34,625 nt of DNA from Klebsiella pneumoniae (GTDB lineage Bacteria > Myxococcota_A > UBA796 > GCA-2862545): assembly GCA_945861065.1 (NCBI GenBank), contig CAMASI010000054.1, positions 1 through 34,625 on the forward strand, in the 5' to 3' direction. The first letter of the stretch is position 1, and every line of letters begins with the position of its first letter. Below, piece by piece: positions 16,955-25,987 of the stretch. The translations under genes and the position numbers were made by a program. The notes beneath the pieces are model-generated. The model was given only the letters and a program-made list of their open reading frames with translations. It ran no database searches and was not told the DNA's origin.

Positions 16955-18511
16955 ATGCGCTTGGACCTGTTGACGAAATGGTTCGGAACACTTCGATCTT
17001 GGTGGGACGGATTAGCGGCCGACCGACGACGGCTGGTGGCGGGTGGAAGTTTGGTCGCGCTCGTCGTGGCCGGACTCAGCGTGACTCGCGCCTCGATGCC
17101 GACCTGGGTCCCTTTGGCCGATGGCCTGGACAGCTACCAACTGATCGACCTCTCAGCGCGCATGAGCAAGGGCGGTTTCGAATACCAGGTCGATGGAACC
17201 TCGTTGCTGGTTCGTCAACAGGACCTAGGCGCGGCACACGCCGCGGCAACCGACTCGCCCACCAAGACGGCCTTCGGCGATGTCGACCAATTGGGGATGA
17301 CGTTGACGCCAGCGGCTCTGGAGTTTGCACTGCAAGCGGCCACGCAAGACCGTCTCGCGGCAGAAATCTCCAGGATGGATGGCATTGCGTCGGCCAACGT
17401 CCAGATCGTCGTTCCCGAACAAGCGCTGTTTGTCGACGAAGACCGCACGGCGACAGCCAGCGTACTTGTGCAACTACGACCCGGGATGGCTCTGAGCGGT
17501 GAGCAGGTTCGGGCCATCGCGTCATTGGTCGCGAACTCGGTTGAAGACCTGTCTCCTGAATGGGTCGCCGTGGTGGACAACCACGGGTCACTCTTGGCCG
17601 AGGGTGTTGGCGGGTCTTCGGGGCCTGAGTCCTTTTCGGGCCAACAACGCTTGGAGGAGCAGAGCATCGCGAACAACGTTCGAAGCCAACTGGCGTCGAT
17701 GCTCGGCCTCGATGGCGCCTTCACGGTCACAGCGCGCGTCGAGTTGGACCTTACCGAGCAAGTCACCGAACAGAAACTCGTGGACCCCGAAAAAGTCGTG
17801 CCAATGTCGGAGGAGACGGAGGAGACAGAGTCGTCCATGGCGGGACCGGTCGGGGTCCCTGGTGTGGATGCGGCATTAGCGGAACGGCCTACGGCGTCGT
17901 CAGCGACGGGCGAAAAGACCAACAAGACTGTGACGAAGTACGGTGTGTCAAGCAGCACGGTGACCGTTCGTAAGCCAGCAGGTGCGATCAAACGGGTGAG
18001 TGTGGCCGTCGCGGTCAATGTGGAGAAGATCGCTGTGAGCGCCGCCGCAGCGAAAATTGAGCCGGCGGCACTCCTGGCGCAGGTCGAAGACATGGTCCAA
18101 GGGGCGATGGGCTTCAATGAAGCGCGCGGAGACACGTTCAGCGTCGCGTCTGTGCCGTTCGCGGCTTTACCGGCAGCGCCGGAAGTCGCCGCAGTTTCCC
18201 TGATGCTAGCGGATCCGCGGCTGGCGGAAGCGGCCGTGGCGGCCCTTGCCATCGTATTGATGTTCGCCTTCGTGGTTCGCCCCGTCATGAAAGCAGCGAC
18301 CGCAGCCGCGCCGGCGGCCACTGCGGCGGCGGACGGTGATCAACCCGTCGGTCCCGCCGTCCCCGTGGACCCCGATCGCAACCTGGCCGAACGGCTGCGC
18401 TTGCTCGTAGATGCAGCACAACCGCTCGACGCGGAGGACCTTTCGCGCCTCGTCGTTCGCGAATCGGCGGCCGCCGCCTCCGTCGTACGCCGCTGGGCCA
18501 ACGCCGCCTGA
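16955..18511 (+). CDS. fliF: Flagellar MS-ring protein FliF
   Basis: Inner-membrane ring protein that carries the rotor and houses the export gate; 518 residues against 530-570 in well-studied species. A first transmembrane helix lies at about residues 29-46 and a second at about 420-440 (VAALAIVLMFAFVVRPVM). Between them are the ring-building motifs: the YosA/FliF N-domain with WVPLADGLDSYQ and VDGTSLLV, RMDGIASANVQIVVPE, and ASVLVQLRPG, then the beta-collar region and the VTKYGVSSSTVTVRKPAGAIKRVSVAVAV type stretch. The C-terminal tail (PLDAEDLSRLVVRES...VVRRWAN) is the FliG-binding helix. The sequence looks intact, so a working ring is expected. Confidence 0.95.
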   Translation: MRLDLLTKWFGTLRSWWDGLAADRRRLVAGGSLVALVVAGLSVTRASMPTWVPLADGLDSYQLIDLSARMSKGGFEYQVDGTSLLVRQQDLGAAHAAATDSPTKTAFGDVDQLGMTLTPAALEFALQAATQDRLAAEISRMDGIASANVQIVVPEQALFVDEDRTATASVLVQLRPGMALSGEQVRAIASLVANSVEDLSPEWVAVVDNHGSLLAEGVGGSSGPESFSGQQRLEEQSIANNVRSQLASMLGLDGAFTVTARVELDLTEQVTEQKLVDPEKVVPMSEETEETESSMAGPVGVPGVDAALAERPTASSATGEKTNKTVTKYGVSSSTVTVRKPAGAIKRVSVAVAVNVEKIAVSAAAAKIEPAALLAQVEDMVQGAMGFNEARGDTFSVASVPFAALPAAPEVAAVSLMLADPRLAEAAVAALAIVLMFAFVVRPVMKAATAAAPAATAAADGDQPVGPAVPVDPDRNLAERLRLLVDAAQPLDAEDLSRLVVRESAAAASVVRRWANAA

Positions 18512-18529
18512 TTTTTGGAGATTGAAGCC

Positions 18530-19552
18530 ATGGCTGCCGCCGCGACTGTTGAAAAAAGTGCTTCGTCTTTCAGCGGAATCGAACGCGCCGCTGTGCTCAT
18601 CATGGTGCTTCCTGCGGAGGCGAGCCGCGCATTGCTGACGGGCCTTGCGCCCGAAGAAATCGAGCGGATTGGCCTCGCGATGGGGAGGGTCGAGCAGGTT
18701 CCCTCTGCCGTCGTCGAGAGTGTGATTGCTCAGTTCGTCCGTGATTTGCATGAGGCCAGCCTGATGCCGCGCACCGGCACGCAGTTCGCGCTGTCCATGC
18801 TCCCGGAGTTGGTGGATGCGCCGCGGCGAAAACAAGTCTCGGGCACGATTCGCAGGCAACTGGACACGGGATTTGGGGACGCTGTTGCGGCAAGGCCCGC
18901 TCGGACGGTGGCGGCTACGTTGCAGAATGAAGGCCTTCAGACCCAGGCGGTTGCGCTTGCGTTGATGGGTGCGGAAAACGCGGGCCGGGTGCTCCAGTGT
19001 TTTGAACCGGACGAACAACATGAACTGGCCCTTCGGATGGCCAGGCTCGAAGACATTCCGGGCGATTTTGCCGATGAGGTCAAGGACCTCGTCATGGATG
19101 CGCTGGCGCGCCCGGGCGGTTCCAGACTCGACCTCGAAGGGCCGATGCGCGCTGCGAAGACGCTCGTCCGTATTCCGAAGGACGCGCAGGACACTGTGCT
19201 GGAGCGGATTGGCGGGGTGGAGGCGTCCCTTGCAGATGACCTCCGTCGCCGGATGGTGACCTTCGACGACCTCGACCGGCTTCCCGATCGCGGCATCCAA
19301 GCCCTCCTTAAGAACATCGACAAGGACCAGCTCATCGTCGCCCTTCGCGGTGTGGCCACATCGCTGCGGGACCGGTTCCTTCGGAACATGTCGAGCCGCG
19401 CCGCTGCCGACATGCTCGAGGAGATCGAGGTCCGTGGGCCGCAGCCCCGTGCCGTGGTGACCGAGGCCAGGGACGCCATTGTGACCGTCGCGCTGCGCCT
19501 TGCTGAGGAAGGTGTCATCCGGCTGTCGGGTGCCGGCGACGAACTGGTATGA
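18530..19552 (+). CDS. fliG: Flagellar motor switch protein FliG
   Basis: Rotor switch protein of the C ring, 340 residues as expected. The ATG at 18530 follows GGAG by nine bases; a TTG at 18515 would add five residues and overlaps the ribosome binding site. The N-domain (SGIERAAVLIMVLPAEASRALL) binds FliF. The middle domain holds the EHPQ-like region. The C-terminal torque domain has DDLDRLPDRGIQALLKNIDKDQLIVALRG and RDRFLRNMSSRAAADMLEEIEVRGP, with the conserved charged residues that meet the stator. The stop overlaps the fliH ATG (ATGA). Confidence 0.97.
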   Translation: MAAAATVEKSASSFSGIERAAVLIMVLPAEASRALLTGLAPEEIERIGLAMGRVEQVPSAVVESVIAQFVRDLHEASLMPRTGTQFALSMLPELVDAPRRKQVSGTIRRQLDTGFGDAVAARPARTVAATLQNEGLQTQAVALALMGAENAGRVLQCFEPDEQHELALRMARLEDIPGDFADEVKDLVMDALARPGGSRLDLEGPMRAAKTLVRIPKDAQDTVLERIGGVEASLADDLRRRMVTFDDLDRLPDRGIQALLKNIDKDQLIVALRGVATSLRDRFLRNMSSRAAADMLEEIEVRGPQPRAVVTEARDAIVTVALRLAEEGVIRLSGAGDELV

Positions 19553-20196
19553 GCACGGGTTTCCAGCGGCTCGCCCACAACGGCTCGTGGATGCCGGCAA
19601 ACAAACCGGCGCCCAAGTTGGGACCGGTTCCCCCGTTGCCACCGATTCCGACGCCCCAAACGGAGAGGCAACAAGTCGCGCCCCAAGAGATTCCCGTCGC
19701 GGTCCTGATTGCGGAAGCGAAAGAACAGGGGAGGGCAGAGGCGCGCGCGGAGTACGAGCAGGAGATTGCCGCGTCGAGAGTCGCAGCAGAGGCGCTTCGC
19801 CTCGCCTTGATTCAGGTGGAGCCGCTTCGCCGCCAGTTTGTTCGTGCCGCGTCCCACGACGTGGCGGCGGTCGTGCGACACCTTGCAGAGCGCGTCATCG
19901 GCGGCGTGCTTTCCAAAGACCCCGATGCATTGGTACGGCTGATTGACGACGCAATGGTCCGACTTCCAGAACGCGACGGCGTAAGGATCTGTGTGCCTGA
20001 GGCGATGGAAAACGCGGTGCGGCCTTTGCTTGCGCCAGAACTCGCGGCGCGATTGGTCGGTTCACCAAGTGTTCATGTGGGTGTTGTGTTGCAGACGGAC
20101 GCGGTGGAGATTGACGCCACGCTCGGCGCTGTGCTCGACAGTTTGGATGCTTCTGTGGCGGATTGGCTCGCGGAGGCGCCATGGGACTCAACCTGA
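19549..20196 (+). CDS. fliH: Flagellar assembly protein FliH
   Basis: Negative regulator and stalk of the export ATPase FliI, 215 residues. The N-terminal 45 residues are Pro-rich (PVPPLPPIPTPQ). A charged helical stretch follows (EAKEQGRAEARAEYEQEIAASR), then the globular C-terminal domain with VVRHLAERVIGG and the DAVEIDATL segment typical of FliH/YscL/vacuolar E-subunit relatives. FliH sequences are weakly conserved, so the call rests on both pattern and position between fliG and fliI. It overlaps fliI by 16 bases, consistent with the products forming a FliH2-FliI complex. Confidence 0.9.
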   Translation: MSTGFQRLAHNGSWMPANKPAPKLGPVPPLPPIPTPQTERQQVAPQEIPVAVLIAEAKEQGRAEARAEYEQEIAASRVAAEALRLALIQVEPLRRQFVRAASHDVAAVVRHLAERVIGGVLSKDPDALVRLIDDAMVRLPERDGVRICVPEAMENAVRPLLAPELAARLVGSPSVHVGVVLQTDAVEIDATLGAVLDSLDASVADWLAEAPWDST

Positions 20197-21497
20197 CCTC
20201 ATTGTTGCGGGCCGTCGATCAGGCCCCGATTCGCAGGGTGACGGGGCGCGTTGCGGAGGTCACCGGGTCGTTGGTGGAAGCCGAGCTTCCTGGAGTCGCC
20301 CTCGGCACGCTGTGTCGGGTCGGGACCGATGGAACCGCAGAGGTCGTGGGTTTTCGGGGAAGTCGGGCGCTTCTTCAGCCCCTTGAAGCGGGTAGTGGGC
20401 TTGCGTGGGGCGACCGCGTCCGGGCACTCGCGGTGGCCGCAACCGCACCTGTCGGTGAGGGCCTGTTGGGGCGCGTCATCTGCGCCATGGGTCGGCCGTT
20501 GGATGGTCTGGGTGCACTCCGCGTGGCGCGCAGGCGACGGATCAACGGCGTGCCTCCGGATGCGTTGAAACGGCGCCCAGTGGACCGATTGTTGAAGACG
20601 GGTGTGCGCGCGATTGACGGCCTGATGCCCCTCGCCCATGGCCAGCGAATGATGATCGCATCGGGCTCAGGCGTCGGGAAGAGCACGCTTCTAGGCATGC
20701 TCGCGCGATTCGTGGAGACGGACGCGGTTGTCGTCAATCTCGTCGGCGAACGCGGGCGCGAACTCAACGAATTCCTCGAAGATGCGCTCGGAAAGGAGGG
20801 ACGATCCCGCTCGGTTGTTGTGGTGGCAACCTCGGACCAATCACCGGCGTTGCAATTGCGCAGCACGTCGTTGGCGACGACAATCGCGGAGGATTTGCGG
20901 GATCAAGGGAAAGATGTACTGCTACTGGTGGACTCGCTGACACGTCTTGCGCTGGCCCGTCGTCAGATTGGGCTTGCCGCGGGAGAACCACCGACGACGA
21001 GGGGATTTACGCCCTCCGTGTTCAGCTTGATGCCACCTTTGCTGGAACGCGCAGGCTGTGGCGAAGGGCCTGGCAGTATTACCGGAATTTATACAGTGCT
21101 CGTCGAGGCCGATGACGAGAATGATCCCATTGCGGACTGGGTCCGTGGCATTGTGGATGGCCACATCGTGCTCTCCCGTAAACTCGCGCGGCAAGGGCAC
21201 TACCCAGCCATCGACGTGCTCTCGTCGCTTAGCCGGGTCGCAGACCGGGTGACGACACCCGATCAGCGGGCGAATATGTCTCGCTACCGAGCCCTTCTGT
21301 CCACGTGGCGAGAGAACGAGGATTTAGTGAAACTCGGCGCATACAAGCGGGGCGCGATGCCGGAGGTCGACGAAGCGATTGCCAGGCGTGTGGCGCTGGA
21401 AGCGTTTACCTGCCAAGAACCACGCGTTCGCGCGCTGGATATCGATGCGGCACTAAGAGCTGCGACGAGTGGGCCTCCGCAAGCCCTCAATAAGTGA
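20181..21497 (+). CDS. fliI: Flagellum-specific ATPase FliI
   Basis: Hexameric ATPase of the flagellar type III export apparatus, 438 residues. The ATG at 20181 has GGAGG four bases upstream; the longer frame from 20163 is not needed. Walker A is GSGVGKST at about 162-169. GERGREL, ATSDQSPALQLRS and the Walker B LLLVDSLTR are present, as is the VLVEADDENDPIADWVRGIVDGHIVLSR region common to F1-beta-like export ATPases. It ends the flagellar run; its last 11 bases overlap the convergent TonB receptor gene. fliJ, which usually follows, is not found here. Confidence 0.97.
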   Translation: MGLNLTSLLRAVDQAPIRRVTGRVAEVTGSLVEAELPGVALGTLCRVGTDGTAEVVGFRGSRALLQPLEAGSGLAWGDRVRALAVAATAPVGEGLLGRVICAMGRPLDGLGALRVARRRRINGVPPDALKRRPVDRLLKTGVRAIDGLMPLAHGQRMMIASGSGVGKSTLLGMLARFVETDAVVVNLVGERGRELNEFLEDALGKEGRSRSVVVVATSDQSPALQLRSTSLATTIAEDLRDQGKDVLLLVDSLTRLALARRQIGLAAGEPPTTRGFTPSVFSLMPPLLERAGCGEGPGSITGIYTVLVEADDENDPIADWVRGIVDGHIVLSRKLARQGHYPAIDVLSSLSRVADRVTTPDQRANMSRYRALLSTWRENEDLVKLGAYKRGAMPEVDEAIARRVALEAFTCQEPRVRALDIDAALRAATSGPPQALNK

Positions 21498-24336
21498 ACT
21501 TGGCTCCCACGCGCGCTGACCGGGGCTCTTGCCGGAACATTGTGAGCCCAAAACTCGAATTGTCGTTTTCGTAGTACGTGATCGGGGCGCCGAAGTCCGG
21601 AAGGTTGAAAATGTCCACTGAAAACTCGACTGAGCGATCGTTGTGCAAATCGAACTCGTGCGCTGCTCGAACGTCTACGTAATGGACGGGCGGCATGAAG
21701 CGGCTTCCGCGGCCTTCAGGGAAGGCATAATAATCAGCGTACAAAGGAACATAGGCGCGCTTCTGCCATGCGTGGCCGGAGTCGAACTCATAGACGACCC
21801 CCAACGTTGTCCCGTTTGGAAGTTGATAGAAACCGTTGATTTTTACCTGGTGGAAACTGTGGTAGGGGAGGTACCCGAAATAGCCGGCGGGGTCGTCCAC
21901 GGTGCCTAAGCCGTGCAGCCCGTCGATGACCCAGCCGTATCCACTGGCCATATACGCGTCGCGGACGGCCTGGTCGTTCACGTCGTCGAGGTAGACACCC
22001 ACGTCATTCCCACTCGAACCAAAGGACCCGCCGGAGGACAATTCGAACTGCCCGGGCATGTGGCCCACTGATTCCGAAAGGGTATAAGAGACCAGCGCGG
22101 ACCACACCTCGTCCCACTTTCGTTCGAGGGTGAATTCCAGGGCCTTGTAGTCGCGCAATTTGGCGGTCGTATTGGCGATGACCCAGGTAGAGTCATCGAT
22201 GTTTATGTCCTCAATCAAATCACGCGTTTGGGAGTAAATCGCACGTGCCCCAATCGCTAAACGTTTGACGACCTCCCGCTCGATACCGACGACGACCTTG
22301 TCTAGGTGGTATGGCTTAAGCGTGCCGTTACACACGGATTCAGCGGTCTTGCGGGCTGCATCCGCATCCTTCTGAGTGCCCCCGCCCGCCACGAGGGTGT
22401 TCACGTAGCCATCCAGCGAGGCGTCGGTGCAGTAGACCAGCGGGTCCAACGTGGGGTCCTGGGTCCACACCAGATCGTAGCCGCCACTTTCGCCGTTGTA
22501 CGCGTACTCCTCGTAGCCGTAGGCGCTTCTGGTATCGGCCCACTCCGAAAATGAGTTTCCGGACAGGTCGAAGTATCTCCCCATATTCATGGAGACGAGC
22601 GTCCTGCTATCGCCCGTAGCGTTCCATGCGGCGCCGAACCGAGGTGCCGGCATGAGTTGGTCGATGACCTTTTCCCCGGCGTTCTGGAACAATACCTCCC
22701 GGTCCAACCTTCCGCCAACGTTGAGGGTGACGTCGTTGCTGGGCGCAGTCCAATCGTCCTGGAGGAAGACGCCCATCAAATGAGCATCGTGTTTTAGCCC
22801 CCCTTTGCCGCTCGGAATGTAGGTGCGGTAACCGAAACAATTGTCGAAGTCCGGGGGGTCGCACGTGAGTCCAAGCGAGGGCGCCGTGAAATACTGGATT
22901 CCTGACCCAGGACCTGTGTAGTTCAAGTCGCGTGACGCGGATAGAATCCAGCCCTCTACGCCGCCTTTCAACCGATGTTCCCCGAATGCGTCTACGAGGC
23001 GCGTCATGGTAGCGGAACCGCCCAGGCGGGAGCGCGTATTGAGGTCGTAGGAATCGTAGTTGCCGGTGTATTTGCCGTTTTCCACGTTAAAAAAGGACAG
23101 GCCCTCCTCGTCTCCGACCTGAGGCACGACGTCCACCGTGGTGGGCAGGTAAGAAAATTTGACTTCGATCTGCGATTTCGTGTCCGGCCTGATTTCTGCG
23201 GTGAAGATCTGTCCAACCGCCGTATCGACCTGTTTTGCCTGGGCCGTTGGGGCGTACAGAGATCCGTCTACGACGTTGTTCACGGTGCCGAAGTCGCCGG
23301 TCACTTCATAACGAAGGACAATATCAGGGGTCACGAACCAGGACAGTTTGGCGAGACCGCTAAGCCCTTGAGACACCTGAGGCGCCGTGGTTCCGGTCGC
23401 ATCCTCCAAGCTACCCTCAAAATTCACGGTACTCGCCGCGAGGTCGAGTGCGGCGAAGTACCACAGCTTCTCCTTGATGACGGGACCGCCCGCCGTGAGG
23501 GAGAGCTCGTGCGACAGAAATTGGCGTTTCGTCGTTGCAACCTCAGCCCCGAGGTCGAGGTCGAGGATGGGGTAGGTGCCGAAAGCCGCGTCGGTTCCTA
23601 AGTAATAGCCGACACTTCCGTGGTGCTCGTCGCCGCCCGCCTTCGTGACGACGTTAACAGTCATGCCCGTGGACTGTCCAAATTCCGCAGGTGCGCCGTC
23701 TGTGTACACCTGAATCTGGTCAATGGCGTCGAAGTTGATGTTGGTCCCAAATCCTTTGGTCGCCGGGTCGCGCGTCGATATTCCGTCGATGAGAATATTG
23801 TTTCCGTAGGCACCTTCGCCTCGGACCGAAGGATTGCCACTGCCGGGGCCTCCCTCTTCTGTGTCCACGCGGCCATACACGCCGGGCAACATGTTCACGG
23901 CGTCCTGATAGGAACGTCCTACCGGGAGGTTCTGCAGCATCACGTCGTCGATCTGTGTGGACACCGAAGATCGGGTCGCGTCGATGACGGGCAACTCATG
24001 AATGACGACGATTTCGGTGGTCCCGCCACTGGGTCGCAACACGACTGGAACGAACGCGGACTCGTCCAAACGTACCGTGACCTGCACACGCGTAGTTTGG
24101 AATCCGCCAAAGACGACGTCGAGTAGGTGTGGACCTACCGGAACTGCGAGCAGCGTGAAACGCCCATCGGCATCGGTTTGGGTTCGGAGCTCGCCCGCGA
24201 TGCGGGGTCCACTCAGCACGGCGGTCGCGCCGGGAATCGGCAGACCATCAGCGTCGGAAACTTCGCCGCGGATATGACCGCTTTCCGCGGCCATTGCCGG
24301 GGAGAGCGTAGCAGCCCACAACAGGATGGGTCCCAT
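21487..24336 (-). CDS. Oar-like TonB-dependent receptor with carboxypeptidase-regulatory-like domain
   Basis: Outer-membrane transporter of 949 residues. A signal peptide (LLWAATLSPAMA, cleaved before AESG) is followed by a carboxypeptidase-regulatory-like beta-sandwich at about 20-105 (GEVSDADGLPIPGATAVL, TDADGRFTLLAVP). The plug domain is at about 110-235 (LPVGRSYQDAVNMLPGVYG, NPSVRGEGAYGNNILIDGIS, DAIDQIQVYTDGAPAEFGQS, NVVTKAGGDEHHGSVGYY), and a 22-strand-type barrel ends in the aromatic residue of VGAKFTY. This layout matches Oar proteins of Myxococcus. The ATG at 24336 overlaps the stop of the upstream lipoprotein gene by one base (TGATG), so the two are likely partners. The substrate is unknown. 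No clear TonB box can be named. Confidence 0.92.
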   Translation of the reverse strand: MGPILLWAATLSPAMAAESGHIRGEVSDADGLPIPGATAVLSGPRIAGELRTQTDADGRFTLLAVPVGPHLLDVVFGGFQTTRVQVTVRLDESAFVPVVLRPSGGTTEIVVIHELPVIDATRSSVSTQIDDVMLQNLPVGRSYQDAVNMLPGVYGRVDTEEGGPGSGNPSVRGEGAYGNNILIDGISTRDPATKGFGTNINFDAIDQIQVYTDGAPAEFGQSTGMTVNVVTKAGGDEHHGSVGYYLGTDAAFGTYPILDLDLGAEVATTKRQFLSHELSLTAGGPVIKEKLWYFAALDLAASTVNFEGSLEDATGTTAPQVSQGLSGLAKLSWFVTPDIVLRYEVTGDFGTVNNVVDGSLYAPTAQAKQVDTAVGQIFTAEIRPDTKSQIEVKFSYLPTTVDVVPQVGDEEGLSFFNVENGKYTGNYDSYDLNTRSRLGGSATMTRLVDAFGEHRLKGGVEGWILSASRDLNYTGPGSGIQYFTAPSLGLTCDPPDFDNCFGYRTYIPSGKGGLKHDAHLMGVFLQDDWTAPSNDVTLNVGGRLDREVLFQNAGEKVIDQLMPAPRFGAAWNATGDSRTLVSMNMGRYFDLSGNSFSEWADTRSAYGYEEYAYNGESGGYDLVWTQDPTLDPLVYCTDASLDGYVNTLVAGGGTQKDADAARKTAESVCNGTLKPYHLDKVVVGIEREVVKRLAIGARAIYSQTRDLIEDINIDDSTWVIANTTAKLRDYKALEFTLERKWDEVWSALVSYTLSESVGHMPGQFELSSGGSFGSSGNDVGVYLDDVNDQAVRDAYMASGYGWVIDGLHGLGTVDDPAGYFGYLPYHSFHQVKINGFYQLPNGTTLGVVYEFDSGHAWQKRAYVPLYADYYAFPEGRGSRFMPPVHYVDVRAAHEFDLHNDRSVEFSVDIFNLPDFGAPITYYENDNSSFGLTMFRQEPRSARVGAKFTY

Positions 24337-25016
24337 CAGCGACCTCCCGAGGGTGTGGTGATTGTGGGTAGCGTAGGTAAGATTTCGAGCACTTCGGGCA
24401 CCTCACAGCTCACGCCGCTGTCCCCCGTGTCCTCCACGCAGAAAGGAGGCCAAACAACGATGTTGTTGACGTCGATCAACACGACCTGGTAACTGCCCGC
24501 CGGAAGAGCTGGCACGCCGAAACTTGCGCGCGCCGTGCTGCAGGTCGCGGTGAGGGCAGCGTCAAAGGGCAACACTGTGCCCGTTGGGTCGATCAACCGC
24601 GCCCGGTGCGTTGCGGTGTCGACGTTGCAACCGACCAACTCGACGCGCTGGTTTGCGACGGCGGCGTCGATGGACAGGTCGTCGACATGCGGACTCCCTG
24701 GACAGGTCGTGTACCAGAAGGCCTTGGACACGACGTCGGTCTTTCCGCCGTTGGTCACCGTCATGTTGACCCAACCCTCATCTCTCCCTGGCGGCGTACG
24801 TGCGCTCACGAGGTAGCCCCGATTGAGGCTTCCTACCTCGGGCAGTGTGATGCCGAGGACTTCGTTTGCGCCGAGCTTCACGGCGATGTCGTCGACGAAC
24901 GCTCGTCCGGTGACCTCAATGTCGGTACACCCGTCTTCGTACCCATACAGCGGCCGAATCATCACGGCGTCGAACCCGAGATGGCAGCCGAGACCGTTGA
25001 GAAGGAGCCATGCCAT
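24336..25016 (-). CDS. Cys-rich lipoprotein, partner of TonB receptor (IPT/TIG-like)
   Basis: Predicted lipoprotein or secreted protein of 226 residues. The ATG at 25016 has GGAG five bases upstream and gives MAWLLLNGLGC, where NGLGC is an imperfect lipobox. The open frame reaches 82 codons further upstream, but that part overlaps the GpsA-like gene. The mature region reads like one or two immunoglobulin-like IPT/TIG sandwiches (VNMTVTNGGKTDVVSKAFWY, LPAGSYQVVLIDVNN) with several Cys (DGCTD, YTTCPGS, VGCNVD, ATCSTA, PFCVED, VSCEVP) that could pair as disulfides. It shares a TGATG junction with the receptor gene, suggesting a surface accessory or substrate-capturing subunit. I cannot assign a ligand. 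Confidence 0.7.
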   Translation of the reverse strand: MAWLLLNGLGCHLGFDAVMIRPLYGYEDGCTDIEVTGRAFVDDIAVKLGANEVLGITLPEVGSLNRGYLVSARTPPGRDEGWVNMTVTNGGKTDVVSKAFWYTTCPGSPHVDDLSIDAAVANQRVELVGCNVDTATHRARLIDPTGTVLPFDAALTATCSTARASFGVPALPAGSYQVVLIDVNNIVVWPPFCVEDTGDSGVSCEVPEVLEILPTLPTITTPSGGR

Positions 25017-25065
25017 GCGCACTCCGAGAGGTGACCGAACCCCATATGATCCGAACGGCTGCTGA

Positions 25066-25965
25066 TCAACGCCGCTCGGGTACTGATTCCCTCCCCATGA
25101 GCTGGCCCAACGTATCGATCGGGTCGCTCCCAGCCCAAATGGACACGATCGACTCCAAAAGTGGCATCTCGACGCCGAGCTCGGAAGCACGCGCCAACAG
25201 GGCCTCTGCGGTGCCTCGCGGACCCTCCGTCCTGTTGCCCATGGCCAGCGCCTTGCCCGCACGAAAATGCGGGTGGTCGGACGCAGTTTGCGAAGCGACC
25301 AGGTCTCCGACGCCGCACAGCCCTGAAAGGGTTGCTGGATCGCCGCCTAGGGCACGCAGCAGACGCCCACCTTCTTCCAACCCTCGGGACAAGACGAGCG
25401 CGTGAATGCCCACGCCAGCGCCCTTCAGTGACCGCGTCATGCCGATGACGGTGGCCAACACCGGTACGAACGCCCCGGCAAACTGTACGCCGACCAGATC
25501 GGTGGATTCGTAGACGCGGTACCTTGGGCTGTGGAACGCGGCGACGAGCATCTTTCGGACGTCGTCAAAGGGGCTGGCGATCACGCCCGCGCACAGGCCG
25601 CCGTTGAGGATTTCGTCGACCGGAGCGGGTCCAGCGAGTGCCCCGACCCGGACCGCGTCGCAGGAGTCGAGAACGACTTCGGTCAGCCAGCGACCCGATT
25701 TCGGGTCGAGTCCGCGTCCAGCGACGACCACCCGGTTCCCAGGGCCAGGCTTTGCTAACGCCAAGGCCTCCGGGACCAAGGCCGCGCTCGTTGCCACGAT
25801 CAGGAGGTCGCAGCTTTCGGAGACTTCCTTCGGTCGGGGCGTAGAAGGGAGCACATGGGGTGGACGTTCGTCGTGGTATCCGATGAGGGGTTCAGATCCA
25901 GCAGCCAGGGCGAGGCGAGCCAGTGCCTGTCCCCACCTGCCTCCACCGAGGATTCCCACGCGCAT
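25066..25965 (-). CDS. GpsA-like NAD(P)H-dependent glycerol-3-phosphate dehydrogenase homologue lacking catalytic residues
   Basis: The 299-residue product aligns along its length with GpsA, which makes sn-glycerol 3-phosphate for phospholipids, but is about 35 residues shorter. The dinucleotide loop is kept (GILGGGRWG, residues 4-12). The active site is not: the ATKG lysine is Arg (AGRGLD), the ALKN motif reads AFVP so both the second Lys and its Asn are lost, and the SRNRR substrate-binding segment reads DHPHFR. The Asp of GxGDLV and much of the C-terminal fold (DPATLSGLCGVGDLV, SELGVEMPLLESI) are preserved, so the gene is not decaying. It may be a pseudoenzyme, a regulator that binds NAD(P), or a dehydrogenase with another substrate. 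It lies first in a minus-strand group with a lipoprotein and TonB receptor, and is divergent from the pst operon. Confidence 0.8.
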   Translation of the reverse strand: MRVGILGGGRWGQALARLALAAGSEPLIGYHDERPPHVLPSTPRPKEVSESCDLLIVATSAALVPEALALAKPGPGNRVVVAGRGLDPKSGRWLTEVVLDSCDAVRVGALAGPAPVDEILNGGLCAGVIASPFDDVRKMLVAAFHSPRYRVYESTDLVGVQFAGAFVPVLATVIGMTRSLKGAGVGIHALVLSRGLEEGGRLLRALGGDPATLSGLCGVGDLVASQTASDHPHFRAGKALAMGNRTEGPRGTAEALLARASELGVEMPLLESIVSIWAGSDPIDTLGQLMGRESVPERR

Positions 25966-25987
25966 CGCGGCGTGTACCCCGCACGGG

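Noticed and set aside
18206..19642. Minus-strand open frame of 478 codons
   Set aside because: It is antisense to fliF and fliG, which are unmistakable.
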